A stretch of DNA of 64,000 nt from Taxawa tesnikishii (nom. ined.). Lineage: Eukaryota > Ascomycota > Dothideomycetes > Dothideales. A program made the position numbers and the translations under genes. This document shows positions 15,590 to 24,990 of this stretch, piece after piece. The stretch lies in the NCBI GenBank assembly GCA_030247885.1, contig JAPDRO010000023.1, positions 186,001-250,000 on the forward strand, read 5' to 3'. The notes below the pieces were generated by a model that was not told the DNA's origin, searched no databases, and saw only the letters and a program-made list of their open reading frames with translations. How positions within the stretch are numbered: the stretch's first letter is position 1; each line of letters begins with the position of its first letter.

Positions 15590-16202
15590 ATGCGCCTCAC
15601 TACCTTCCCATTTCTCTCCCTCCTGGCCCTCCTGGGCGGCGACCTCACCTCAGCAGCAAAGCTGAATGTTACGGCTCTCACTCACAGAGGCAATGTATCG
15701 ATACTCCAATGCTGGTGTCTTGACCCGCCTTTCTCAACTTCCACATCTGGCCCCGGAGTAGGCGCCTCAGTAGCAAGTCTTGGTTCAGTAGGCGGCAATG
15801 CGAGTTTCATCATTCAAGCGCCAGGGAGTGCGGGTGGGTATAAGAACGCGCCTGTTCCGCAGTACGTCTCTCCTGGCCTCGATTTTCTCCGAGGATACGT
15901 ATCATGCTTTGTCCTGATGCCTTTCCAGATGGTCATGGTTCATCTCCGGACTGGGACACATCACGCTTCTGGACGGCGAGGATGAAGCGTGGATTACGGG
16001 AGGAAAGTACGGCCTCACGTTTGCGGACGATGTACACACGTCCGGGCATCACACTACTTTCCCGAGTAAGGAGGAGACGGTCTTGCTCGGGCTACCGACT
16101 GCTGGTGGACGGGTGCCGGAGCATGAGATTGTGCATGAGGGGGCTTGTCAGTGGGGGATCTGGTTGAGATCTAGCATGAGTGGAAGGAAAGCGGGCTTGT
16201 GA
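15590..16202 (+). CDS. small secreted protein, cupin-like fold possible
   Basis: Two exons, 15590-15861 and 15929-16202, with a 67-bp intron; total 181 residues. The N-terminus (MRLTTFPFLSLLALLGGDLTS) is a clear signal peptide. Two Asn-X-Thr/Ser sites and an NVSILQCWCLDPP segment follow. The second exon carries QWSWFISGLGHITLLDGEDE, GKYGLTFADDVHTSGHHTTFPS and VPEHEIVHEGACQW. The pattern of a beta-rich core with clustered His and Glu residues resembles small secreted cupin-like proteins of filamentous ascomycetes, but I cannot assign a reaction. It is likely exported to the wall or medium. The stop is at 16200-16202. Confidence 0.75.
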
Positions 16203-16454
16203 CCCGTAGTTGTTTCATAAGGGATTGTCTTCAGCTTGATCCTCTGTGGTAACCATGGGTCCTGGGAGTTCGTATAGGTGTACAGATGTAGACCGGGAAT
16301 GGAATAAGGCAATTGACGCGAGTTTGGCTTAGGCTTTACCGTCCCAGTATTTTGAAAACAACAACGCGACTCGCGACTGAGTGCGTCATCGTCGCTTTTC
16401 GAGATCTGGATTCAGTCCAACGGCTCTGTACCGAATACCGACTTTCCTTCCCCG

Positions 16455-19379
16455 ATGGAAGAGTTCGACGACGAGACCAAATGCCTGAGAATGGTGACCC
16501 CCGGTGAAGCTGTCACTGCCTCTTGTGTGCTCGCCCTTGTCCACCTCTGCCTCTCACGCGTGAAACTGTCTAACATACGTTAGGAATTCCAACAGGACAT
16601 CTTCCGCGAGCTCCGAGAGGAAGACGAGCTCCTCATCATCGCGCGCGGACTCGGACTTCTCCGGATCGTGACCAACCTCCTACATTCCTACGATGCTGCG
16701 GGAAACAACCTTGTGCTGCTCGTGGGAGCCGACGACCGGGAAAATGGCTGGATTGGAGAGTCGTTGGCGGAGCATGCCGCCATCAGCATGTCTCCGAAGT
16801 GCAGAGGCCTCAGTCTCGTGAACACGGAATCCATGAGCGTGACGACGAGGCAGAGATTGTATGCAAGAGGCGGCATAATCAGTATTACCTCGCGGATACT
16901 TATCGTTGATATGCTGTCAGGGCTACTGAATGCGGACACCGTAACTGGACTAGTTCTTCTCCATGCTGACAGCGTTGTCGCAACGTCGACGGAGGCCTTC
17001 ATTGTGCGCATCTTTCGGCAGCAGAACAAGAGTGGCTTCCTCAAGGCCTTCTCGGACAGTCCGGAATCCTTTGTCAGGGGCTTCTCACCGCTATCCACCA
17101 TGATGCGGAACCTATTCCTGCGCAAGCCTGCGCTTTACCCACGGTTTCATGTCACGGTAGCAAAATCGCTGGAGGGCACGCGAAAGGCTGAAGTGATAGA
17201 ACTGGAGGTGCCAATGACGGATGGGATGAGGGAAATACAAAACGCCGTGCTCGAGTGCGTGGAAGTCAGCATAGGCGAGCTCAAAAAAGCTAATACCGGC
17301 CTGGAAATGGAAGATTGGACTTTGGACGCCGCACTGCACAGGAATTTCGATACCATGGTCCGGCGGCAGCTGGACCCTGTGTGGCATCGGACCAGTTTCA
17401 GAACGCGGCAGATTGTGCGGGATCTGACAATATTGAGGGGCATCCTGCATTACCTGCTAACCTACGACGCTGTCAACTTCAACCGCTACCTTGACACTGT
17501 TCTGGCAGCTTCGCAACCGCCTCCTGGGTCAACCCGTCAAAACCAGTCACCTTGGCTATTTCTTGACGCTGCACATGTCATTTTCGACACAGCGAAGAGG
17601 CGGGTGTACACTGGCAAAGTATCAGAGGGAGATCTTGCCAGAGGCTCCAACGGCGTGCCCGACTCCCTGCACCCGGTTCTGGAGGAGCTGCCGAAATGGG
17701 CTCTGCTGGCAGAAATCCTCGAAGAGATTGAGCGGGATATGTACTTTAACCCTCAACCGCAGGACGAGTCCAACGGAACCATTCTTATCATGTGTGGAGA
17801 CCGTGCTACTTGTGCGCAGATTCGCGAATACCTCCAGAGCATGCATGTGATGCCGGAGGACGCAGATGCAGAGGATGAAGGTTATACCAGCAAGCCGTCC
17901 GGCTCTGCTATGATGAGACGTCGACTGCGCAACTACCTCGTTTGGAAGCGAGATTTTGCAAAGGTCAGCACGTCACTGTTTGCCGAGAATCAGAAAACTA
18001 TCAACGGCGTTGTAGACCATCGCAGTCAAGCTTCTCGAGGTGGGCGCGCGCCTCCGAACAAACGACGGCGCATACGGGGTGGTTCTGCGGCGGCCTCTGG
18101 CCCGTCGCGTACCGCTAATGGTACAGTGCACATTGCAGGAGACAAAGAATCACATGTTGCAAGCCTTCTGGCAGATCTCGCCCCGACTGAGGCAGAAGCG
18201 CAGCAGAAGGGTGAAATCGCGACCGATCCGCTCGAAGACATGGAGGATCATTACGAGCTCTATGAGATGAAAGACCTGATCGTGGTACATCCGTACGACG
18301 GAGACATGGACGAGCACGTGTTGCAGGAGGTCAAGCCTAGATATGTGATCATGTATGAACCAGACGCTGCGTTCATTCGGCGGGTCGAGGTCTACAGGAG
18401 CAGCCACGGCAATCGTAACGTTCGGGTATATTTTATGTACTACGGTAACAGCGTCGAAGAGCAGCGCTACCTTAGCGCGGTGCGGAGGAGAAGGACGCCT
18501 TTACGAAGCTCATCCGTGAGCGCGGAGTGAGTAGCATTCGTATGTGTCTCGTCCTGATCGGTTGCGCTGACACGTTCCCAGAGTATGGCGGTTACCTTGA
18601 CCCACGATGCAGATCCGCAAGAGTCTTTCTTGCGCACAATCAACACTCGTATTGCGGGTGGTGGACGTCTTGCAGCCACAGCGACACCGTCTCGTATAGT
18701 CGTCGACGTTCGAGAGTTCCGGTCCTCCCTCCCATCGCTCTGTCACGGCCGCAACATGGACATCGTACCCGCCATGCTGACAGTCGGTGATTACGTGCTC
18801 ACTCCAAACATCTGCATCGAGCGAAAATCCATCAAAGATCTTATCCAGTCGTTCCAAAGCGGTCGTCTTTACCATCAGGCGGAGACGATGTTGCAACACT
18901 ACAAGAACCCCATGCTACTCATCGAATTCGACGCTCAAAAAGCTTTCACCCTCGAGCCGTTCGCTGACCTCTCGAACGCCGCTTCGTCCCTCAACGCGAC
19001 GGATCTTCAATCTAAGCTGGTCCTGCTTATGCTCGCGTTCCCGCAGCTTCGCATCATCTGGTCCTCATCTCCCTACCAGACGGCAGAGATCTTCGAGGAG
19101 TTGAAGAAACAGCAGGAAGAGCCCGATCCCGAGAGAGCTGTCCAGATCGGACTGGAGGATGGTGAGGATCCGACGTCGCGGACTTTCAACCAGCTGCCGC
19201 AGGAGATGTTGCGCGCTGTGCCGGGCGTGAACTCGAAGAATATCACCAGGTTGGTTTTGGAGATGAGCAGTTTGCAGGATGTAGCGAATGCGACCGAGGA
19301 AGAGTTGAGTAGACTCATTGGCGCGGAAGCTGGGAGGCAGATTTACCGGTTCTTTGATCGGTCGGTATTTGACGAATGA
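16455..19379 (+). CDS. RAD1: RAD1/XPF structure-specific DNA repair endonuclease
   Basis: Catalytic subunit of the XPF-ERCC1 (Rad1-Rad10) nuclease that makes the 5' incision in nucleotide excision repair and trims recombination flaps. Exons are about 16455-16493, 16584-18526 and 18582-19379, giving roughly 926 residues. The disrupted SF2-like N-terminal half starts FQQDIFRELREEDELLIIAR and contains GLGLLRIVTNLLHSYDAAG. The ERCC4 nuclease domain has VDVREFRSSLP and GDYVLTPNICIERKSIKDL, the GDx-n-ERKxxxD active site, and a C-terminal helix-hairpin-helix ends in YRFFDRS. The short first exon is uncertain: a donor at 16494 keeps frame, but a donor at 16504 would be equally good if one more C were present in the run before it. 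Near 18487 one G seems to be missing. Restoring it joins YLSAVRR to EKDAFTKLIRERG and into the nuclease exon; as written the protein stops at 18530, before the catalytic domain. Confidence 0.92.
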
Positions 19380-19667
19380 GGAGACGACAATAAGCATCAG
19401 ACAAGCTTCACTCAACCTTCATGCAACATTGGCGTCTTTGTCGTACAGATCGTCAAGGCCTTCCCTCTTCGGTCATTCATCCACATCGTAACGACCGATC
19501 CTGCTTATATACACACTGTCAAGCCTTCCATCTCTGTCCTCCTCTATTCCATGACAGTCACCTATCCTTCACTTCTCTGTCTTGTTGCGCCTCTTCCGCC
19601 CAAAGATCTCGGACACACGCCAACCAACTGAATGTATGCGGACAGCTGTGCCAATTAGTTCACGCCC

Positions 19668-20528
19668 ATGACGGCCTCGAAGAGTGCAACGAAATCTTCC
19701 GACTCGGTCGCGATATCCACGATCGCCACATCACCTTCTGTCACCATGGCTGACAGCGAAAAAGTTGTGCGAGCTCAGAAGATGTTTCACATGAAGAAAC
19801 CATTCGGGAACATGAAGCGTAACGACCTGCGAGCTGTCTGGCATGGGCTCAGGAAGATGACGGCGTACAAGGATGCCACCAATGACGAGCGAGTACGGAC
19901 ATCGGAGCAGATTACGGCGGAGGTAACAGCGAAGCGCGTATCGCAATGGAGGCATACCTCTTGCTGGTACGACAGGGACGGGAATGAGCTTTACCCAGGG
20001 CTCTTATCTTGGACGGGAGCTGCAAAGGAGACCAAAGGCTGCAAATTCACATTGGCGGAGGAAGAGGATGACGACGAGGAGATGGTGGTCAGGCCAGTCA
20101 AAAAGCAGAAATACGACAGAGACGATCCCGCCTCGTCCAGCCTTACGGACACGTCCAGCATTGAGCGACATCTCAGTGAGGAGGAGGTCACACTGAAACC
20201 CTCCGCCAAGCGCTCAGTGCCTTCAAAGTGCAGCGGGTGCGCCTACGTCTCCGACTACAGTCTCTACGCTGGCACTGAGCGTTTGGTACCGGATGTCCGC
20301 TGCACTGGACCTGCTTACATAAACCCCTATCCGCTGTACAGAATGACCGGCAAACCCTCCGGAGAGGAAGATACTGCGGCGGAGGGGAGACTGCCATGGG
20401 AAGACAGTGATCATGAGGATGAGGAAACGGAGGACCGTGATGAGGGATCTGGCAAAACAAAGCGAAAGCTCGAGGCCGATGGCATGAGGTACGGCGAAGG
20501 CGTTCCGAGCAAGAAGATGAAGACTTGA
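19668..20528 (+). CDS. uncharacterised nuclear-type acidic protein
   Basis: Intronless frame of 286 codons. I do not recognise the family. The first 25 residues are Ser/Thr rich, and a second Met at residue 27 (MADSEKVVRAQKMFHMKK) may be the real start. A basic stretch (MKRNDLRAVWHGLRKM) is followed by an acidic run (EEEDDDEE), bipartite-looking basic clusters (RPVKKQKYDR), an aromatic segment (CAYVSDYSLYAGTERLV, then NPYPLYRMTG), and an acidic region ending in KTKRKLEADG and PSKKMKT. The charge pattern suggests a nuclear or nucleolar protein, which is inference only. Its nearest neighbour is RAD1 on the same strand, 288 bp upstream. Confidence 0.65.
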   Translation: MTASKSATKSSDSVAISTIATSPSVTMADSEKVVRAQKMFHMKKPFGNMKRNDLRAVWHGLRKMTAYKDATNDERVRTSEQITAEVTAKRVSQWRHTSCWYDRDGNELYPGLLSWTGAAKETKGCKFTLAEEEDDDEEMVVRPVKKQKYDRDDPASSSLTDTSSIERHLSEEEVTLKPSAKRSVPSKCSGCAYVSDYSLYAGTERLVPDVRCTGPAYINPYPLYRMTGKPSGEEDTAAEGRLPWEDSDHEDEETEDRDEGSGKTKRKLEADGMRYGEGVPSKKMKT

Positions 20529-21145
20529 GCAGTCGATGGGGAGGACACGCAGGTGGCAAGATGGGGGACGTTTATTTTGATCGGGACATGGCGGGTCCCG
20601 AACCCGTCTTTACGACTTACCCCTATAGGCGTGTTGTGAAGTTCGGGGCGTTCAGATTGTGCTACTTGCCACCTGTCACAGGTGGTCTTGGTGGGCTTTC
20701 ATCTGGGGATTGGAATGGGAAACAGTTCCCACGGATAACAATCTTACGATCGGTATAGGAGGCTATCGAACTTTGTAAGCTTCAGATGCATTATGTGCCA
20801 GTACAGTATCTTCCGGTTTGTCCTTTCGCTCTTGAAAGGCCTTCAAGCCGTGCTTCCAGAAGTGTTGTTGTCACTCGACCGCGTGTTCCAGCTCCGACGA
20901 GGCGCTCTCGAGGTTCACTGCGCTGACCGACCAACCACTGCTGCGAGTTGAGGACGTTACTATACGTACACCAACATACGTAACGGTCATGTTCTACGTG
21001 CCTGTTTACCCACCCTCAAGTGACAGAGGTGAGCGGACGTACTCCGAACACAGTCAAGAAGTCAGGTCTATTTTTGAGGCAGCTGTATAATGCTTCTACG
21101 ACTAACTGAAGGGAACGAGGAGGGCCACACTGGTTTCTACGCCAT
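20529..21145. other. convergent intergenic, nothing recognised
   Basis: About 600 bp between two convergent genes. No domain-bearing frame, tRNA or repeat was seen. Confidence 0.4.
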
Positions 21146-21914
21146 CTATAATTTTGGCTTTTTCCCCACTTCTGTACTGGCCTTGTCGTGCTCGCAAGTG
21201 CTGATCAATGCACCGTCGCGAGCGCGCTTCATCGTCCCTCTGAGCGACGCCAGCGTCTTGCCTGCATGAACAACCTACGCTCACATCAGCCATTGCTCCA
21301 CATAATGGGTAAAAGCATACCCTACGAAAAAGGAATACTCACCTCCGTCTCTACGATCAGTTTCTCGCCCACCGGCGCCGGCCGCAGATAAGTTACGCTC
21401 AAGATCCTGCTCACACCACCGAGAAACCAGAACCCAGGCTCAGCGATAGGTATTAGGGCAAGAGTTGTGGCGATGTCGTAGATGGTCGCTTGCGCCCCGC
21501 CATGCAGGTTATCCATAGTGTTGGTGTAGAACTTCGGTACAGTAAACTCAAACGTCAAGCGAGCCGTCTTGGGACCTGTGACCTCTGCGTTGGTGAGCTT
21601 CATGTGCTTCTCCCAGAGGGGTTGACAGAAATGCTGCACCACGTATCAGCTGAGCACTGTATATGAGAAAGCCATGTCCTTGAGGAGACATGGAGAGATG
21701 AGGGCAATGGAAGGCGTAGGTATGCCTGTTCCCCTTTCACCATCCGGCCTGGCGTGCTTCCATGACCGGAAAAGAGCAAAGATGGATCACTCACTTCTTG
21801 TTGAATCTCTACTGCATCGTTGAACCGTGTCACTTTCTCAAATGCGCTCAATTGGTCCCATCCTTCCGTCGTCTCCTTGTCCAGATTCCCAAACCTGAAG
21901 CCCGGCGAGCTCAT
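21146..21914 (-). CDS. hotdog-fold acyl-CoA thioesterase (ACOT13/PaaI-like)
   Basis: Three exons: 21914-21795, 21633-21343 and 21274-21146, for 179 residues. The frame closes exactly. The hotdog domain shows FEFTVPKFYTNTMDNLHGGA, with the HGGA turn of the PaaI/ACOT13 group, then TIYDIATTLALIPIAEPGFW, with the Asp-Ile-Ala-Thr-Thr of the active helix, then GGVSRILSVTYLRPAPVG and the VETEVVHAGKTLASLRG strand pair. It should hydrolyse acyl-CoA or aryl-CoA esters; the exact substrate is not readable. The first intron is unusually long for this window (161 bp). No mitochondrial presequence is obvious at the N-terminus (MSSPGFRFGNLDKET). Confidence 0.85.
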
Positions 21915-22238
21915 CTTCTGCGGCTTGTTGATACAGGACTCTACAACCAGCGCAAAAATGTATCTTCGACAAGGAGAAAAAAAGCCTTTTAACAGAACTT
22001 AGAGACGTATGGTGAACGCAATGTTCATGACATAGACGTCGATGATGTGAGATGCCATGGCATCGACAGCCGAGGTTCGAGGAGCCGGCAACTCATCCCT
22101 GTCAGCTGTACGTCAATGAGGGAATGGTATCCATCCAGATCGCGAACTGAACGCTGACAATACATCATCCAGGGCGTACAAAAGAGCAGCCAGCCGAGAG
22201 GAACGAGGATAAGATATCGAGAGAGCAAAAGAAAGGAT
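21915..22238. other. intergenic, thioesterase upstream region
   Basis: 324 bp between the thioesterase start and the 3' end of a tRNA-Glu gene. No feature beyond a possible promoter. Confidence 0.4.
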
Positions 22239-22325
22239 TTCCGTAACGGGGAATTGAACCCCGGCCGCCTCGGGACAGCTTTGCAGCATGAAAGCGAGGA
22301 ATCCTAGCCACTAGACCATTACGGA
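22239..22325 (-). tRNA. tRNA-Glu (anticodon TTC) with 15-nt intron
   Basis: Read on the minus strand from 22325. The acceptor arm TCCGTAA pairs with TTACGGA, the D-arm region is GGTCTAGTGGCTAGGAT, and the T-arm is CGGGGTTCAATTCCCCG. The anticodon stem is CCTCG with CGAGG, and the loop CTTTCAC gives anticodon TTC. A 15-nt intron (TGCTGCAAAGCTGTC) interrupts the loop after position 37, the canonical site. The mature length is 72 nt without CCA. The A and B boxes are both present. Confidence 0.95.
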
Positions 22326-23104
22326 TTAGATGAAAAGGAATTGTATAATGTTGTTTATAGCCCTCCAAACGGTTGTCCATCAACAGCCGCTCAATAGCGG
22401 GCGTCCAACACCGAAAATCGGTCGTCCGCTGTTGGCTCTTTGATGGACATCCATAAACAAGGCATGCTTCTCCACAACAGAGCATTCGACGCGGTGGCAG
22501 ACGTAGACTGGGCGTCAGATGAGGCATGCCCTGTCCCTTCTGTCCGAATGGGCATGCGGAGTAGTTTCCATATCGGAGAGAACACTGAAAGCGTGAATGT
22601 TTGAAGGCACGAGAAGAGGCGCAAACACCGCTGACGGCCGCCTTGCAGCAGATCGTCAGCCAAGACTCGATTCCCCAACTCAGGTACTATGTCCGTAGCC
22701 AAACTCCGATCCTAGTCTATACCAATATCCGGGGCCCATCAATCTGCATCTACCACACGATGCAAGCTAGTCAGTCCTGTCTGTTTTGGTTCGTTGAGAG
22801 ATGTTAGAGTCTCTCCAGCTGAGAAAAGGCAAACGCCTATCGATGGCCGCTTACGGCCGTTAGTGCTAACCTCCGCCGTCATCTATACAGAGGTACAAGA
22901 GTACAGGAGTTACATGACTCAAACTCCGTGGCGGAGGACCGTGGCTCATGAGTGCCCAACTGCTGAGAACGTTGAGGCAGAGCGACATATATACGGGGCT
23001 GCCACTGCTCCGAAGAAGGCTGAGTTATCCCAACTCCTTTTCCTCACTATCAATCTTCTCCTACCGAATCACCGTCTCAACATCACGGTAGAAAGACAAA
23101 TATA
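22326..23104. other. intergenic containing an imperfect inverted repeat
   Basis: About 780 bp between the tRNA and the dehydrogenase gene. Apart from the inverted repeat listed separately, no coding frame looks real. Confidence 0.4.
22351..22460. repeat. imperfect inverted repeat of about 110 bp (MITE-like hairpin)
   Basis: The left end reads TTGTTTATAG, then TGTCCATCAA and AGCC. The right end, read in reverse complement, is TTGTTTATGG, then TGTCCATCAA and AGCC, so the outer arms match with one substitution and an offset of about 12 bases. The centre is also self-complementary (ACCGA AAA TCGGT). It sits 25 bp upstream of the tRNA-Glu(TTC) 5' end. It could be a small non-autonomous DNA transposon or just a foldback; I see no clear target-site duplication. 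Confidence 0.55.
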
Positions 23105-24644
23105 ATGGCGGGGTTCCATAGGCAAAGCACAGGCATCGAGGTGATCAAGCAACTCAGTGACCAAGTCAAAGGCAAAACAGTAGAGTTAACCGCCTCCTGC
23201 CCGTCCTCTTCACCTACCCTTTCACTGATAGTACCAAGTCCTTATCACTGGCACCAGTGCTGGTGGTCTTGGTGCTGAAACAGCCATCTCTCTTGCCCAT
23301 GGCTCGCCTGCTCACGTCCTCCTTCTCGCCCGCTCCGCCAACAAAGTTGACCCCGTAATCTCCGCCATTCGCGACGTCGACCCAGAGATCACAACAACCT
23401 TTATGCCCGTTTCTCTGGACTCCTTCAGCTCCGTGCTCTCAGCTGTCGAGACTGTGAAAGCGAAGACCTCCAAACTGAATATTCTGATCAACAATGCCGG
23501 AATCATGGCGGCGCCGTACTCGCAAAACGGAGTCGGCATCGAATCGCAGCTAACTGCGGCAGGACCTGGCGCCAGAATCATCAACGTCGCCAGCGACGGC
23601 TACACTAACTCACCCTTCCGCTTTGACGACTGGAACTTCTCAGAGGCAAGACTCATGACCCCTGGTCCTGGTATGGACAATCCAAAACAGCAAATATTCT
23701 CTTCAGCCAGGCCCTTGCTAGGAAGCACGCTCACAAGGGGATCCTGTCGTACGCAGTGCATCCGGGCGTGATCTTCGATACGAGTCTCGCCGGCCATCTG
23801 GACCCCGCCTCTTTTGGTGAAATCAGCGAAATCGCTCTCAAGAATACCGGCGTGCCATTCCGAGTTGGAGAACCCAAAACGGTTCAGCAGGGCGTAGCGA
23901 CAACCCTGGTTGCAGCTTTGAACCCCGGATCAGCAGGTCAGTGGACGCTTTCTCTCCCCATCAGCCCACTTCTTGCAAGTGAGTTTTTTGGCATCTGTCA
24001 CTGCTTCCGTGCTCCATCGTGCTGCATACGAATCACACACAACCACTGTCTTCCTTTTAAGCTACTGTATTGTCTCCCCCATGCTCTCCGTCCATTTTCC
24101 CGCAGTATCGCCGAGACCGAAGTTGGCCCGCACGCACAACTTTCGATTGCAAAACGGAACAGCCGCCATGTTCTACAACCACCCGGTCATGCTGGTATTA
24201 CGGCGTGATACGCCCTCGTTGTCTCTGATGCTTTGTGAAATAAAAACAAAAGTTCCGAAACGGGGAATTGAACCCCGGCCTTACCGGACCTTGTCGAGGA
24301 GTAATCCTCACGCTTGAGAGCGGTAAATCCTAGCCACTAGACCATTTCGGATAACGGGCCGTTTTGATCCTTGACGACCATTGCGATTTTTTGTGTTTAT
24401 AGCTCTTGTCCCTTGGAACACTCCTGCACCTGCAATAACCATCGCCTCTACGCTCAAAGTTGTTGCGCATACAGCCACTAACACCCTCCTAGAGTCCTCA
24501 GGCTCCTATCTGGAAATCTGCACAATCCATCCCCTGCGCTCGTACGCCTCTTCTACTGATAATTCTGAGCGACTGTGGAATCTGAGCGAGAAGCTTGTCG
24601 GACGGGGCCACAACGACGTCGAAGTGTGGCAGGGACTGGAGTAA
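23105..24644 (+). CDS. short-chain dehydrogenase/reductase, probably damaged
   Basis: Rossmann-fold NAD(P)-dependent oxidoreductase of the classical SDR family, of the retinol-dehydrogenase/WW-oxidoreductase-like type common in fungi. Exons are about 23105-23179, 23232-23936 and 24502-24644. The cofactor loop (LITGTSAGGLGAE), NNAGIMAAPYS, INVASDGYTN with the catalytic Ser, and a YGQSK catalytic Tyr/Lys pair are visible, then VHPGVI. Two defects stand out. Between GVGIESQ and LTAAGPGAR the usual segment of about 20 residues (the NxxGHF helix) is absent in frame, and one base is missing near 23643-23646, before GKTHDPW. With that base restored the exon sum is 308 codons. The last intron, 23937-24501, is 565 bp and contains a tRNA-Glu gene on the other strand. 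The last exon (SYLEICTIHPLRSYASSTDN) is the normal C-terminus of this family. Function is doubtful. Confidence 0.7.
24253..24351 (-). tRNA. tRNA-Glu (anticodon CTC) with 27-nt intron
   Basis: Read on the minus strand from 24351. The acceptor arm TCCGAAA pairs with TTTCGGA, the D-arm region is GGTCTAGTGGCTAGGAT and the T-arm is CGGGGTTCAATTCCCCG, identical to those of the TTC gene 2 kb away. The anticodon stem is TACCG with CGGTA, and the loop CTCTCAC gives CTC. A 27-nt intron follows position 37. The mature length is 72 nt. It lies antisense within the last intron of the dehydrogenase gene. Confidence 0.95.
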
Positions 24645-24990
24645 TGCCGTGTTAGCAATACTGGAATGGGACTGGAATTTCAAACGTTGCTCTCATCAGT
24701 CCGTTTTTATGCTTGCCTGACGATCGCTGTAACTCGGGAGACACACAAATGCCACATGCTAGCTCAATCCTTCTTGGCTCGAACAAGCCTAGAACGTGAC
24801 CCAAGGAGTGCACGTTACGAAAACCAATAGGGCCATCCTTGATAATTCTGGTCCTTGTAGGTGGAACTCGAGTTCAAGCAAGACCCAAGAGCAGGCAAAT
24901 GCATCTCGCCCTCTGCCACTCTGGCGGCGTACCTCTTATAGAAACTGCATTCTGAGGTTGGGAACCATGGCTGTCGTCGCGCATTAGAGA
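24645..24990. other. intergenic, nothing recognised
   Basis: About 350 bp between the dehydrogenase stop and the remains of the HET-domain gene. No recognisable signal. Confidence 0.35.

Noticed and set aside
23936-24501. Reading the 24381-24644 open frame as a separate small gene
   Set aside because: Its second half is the standard C-terminus of the upstream dehydrogenase and joins in frame across a GT..AG intron; its first half is intron.
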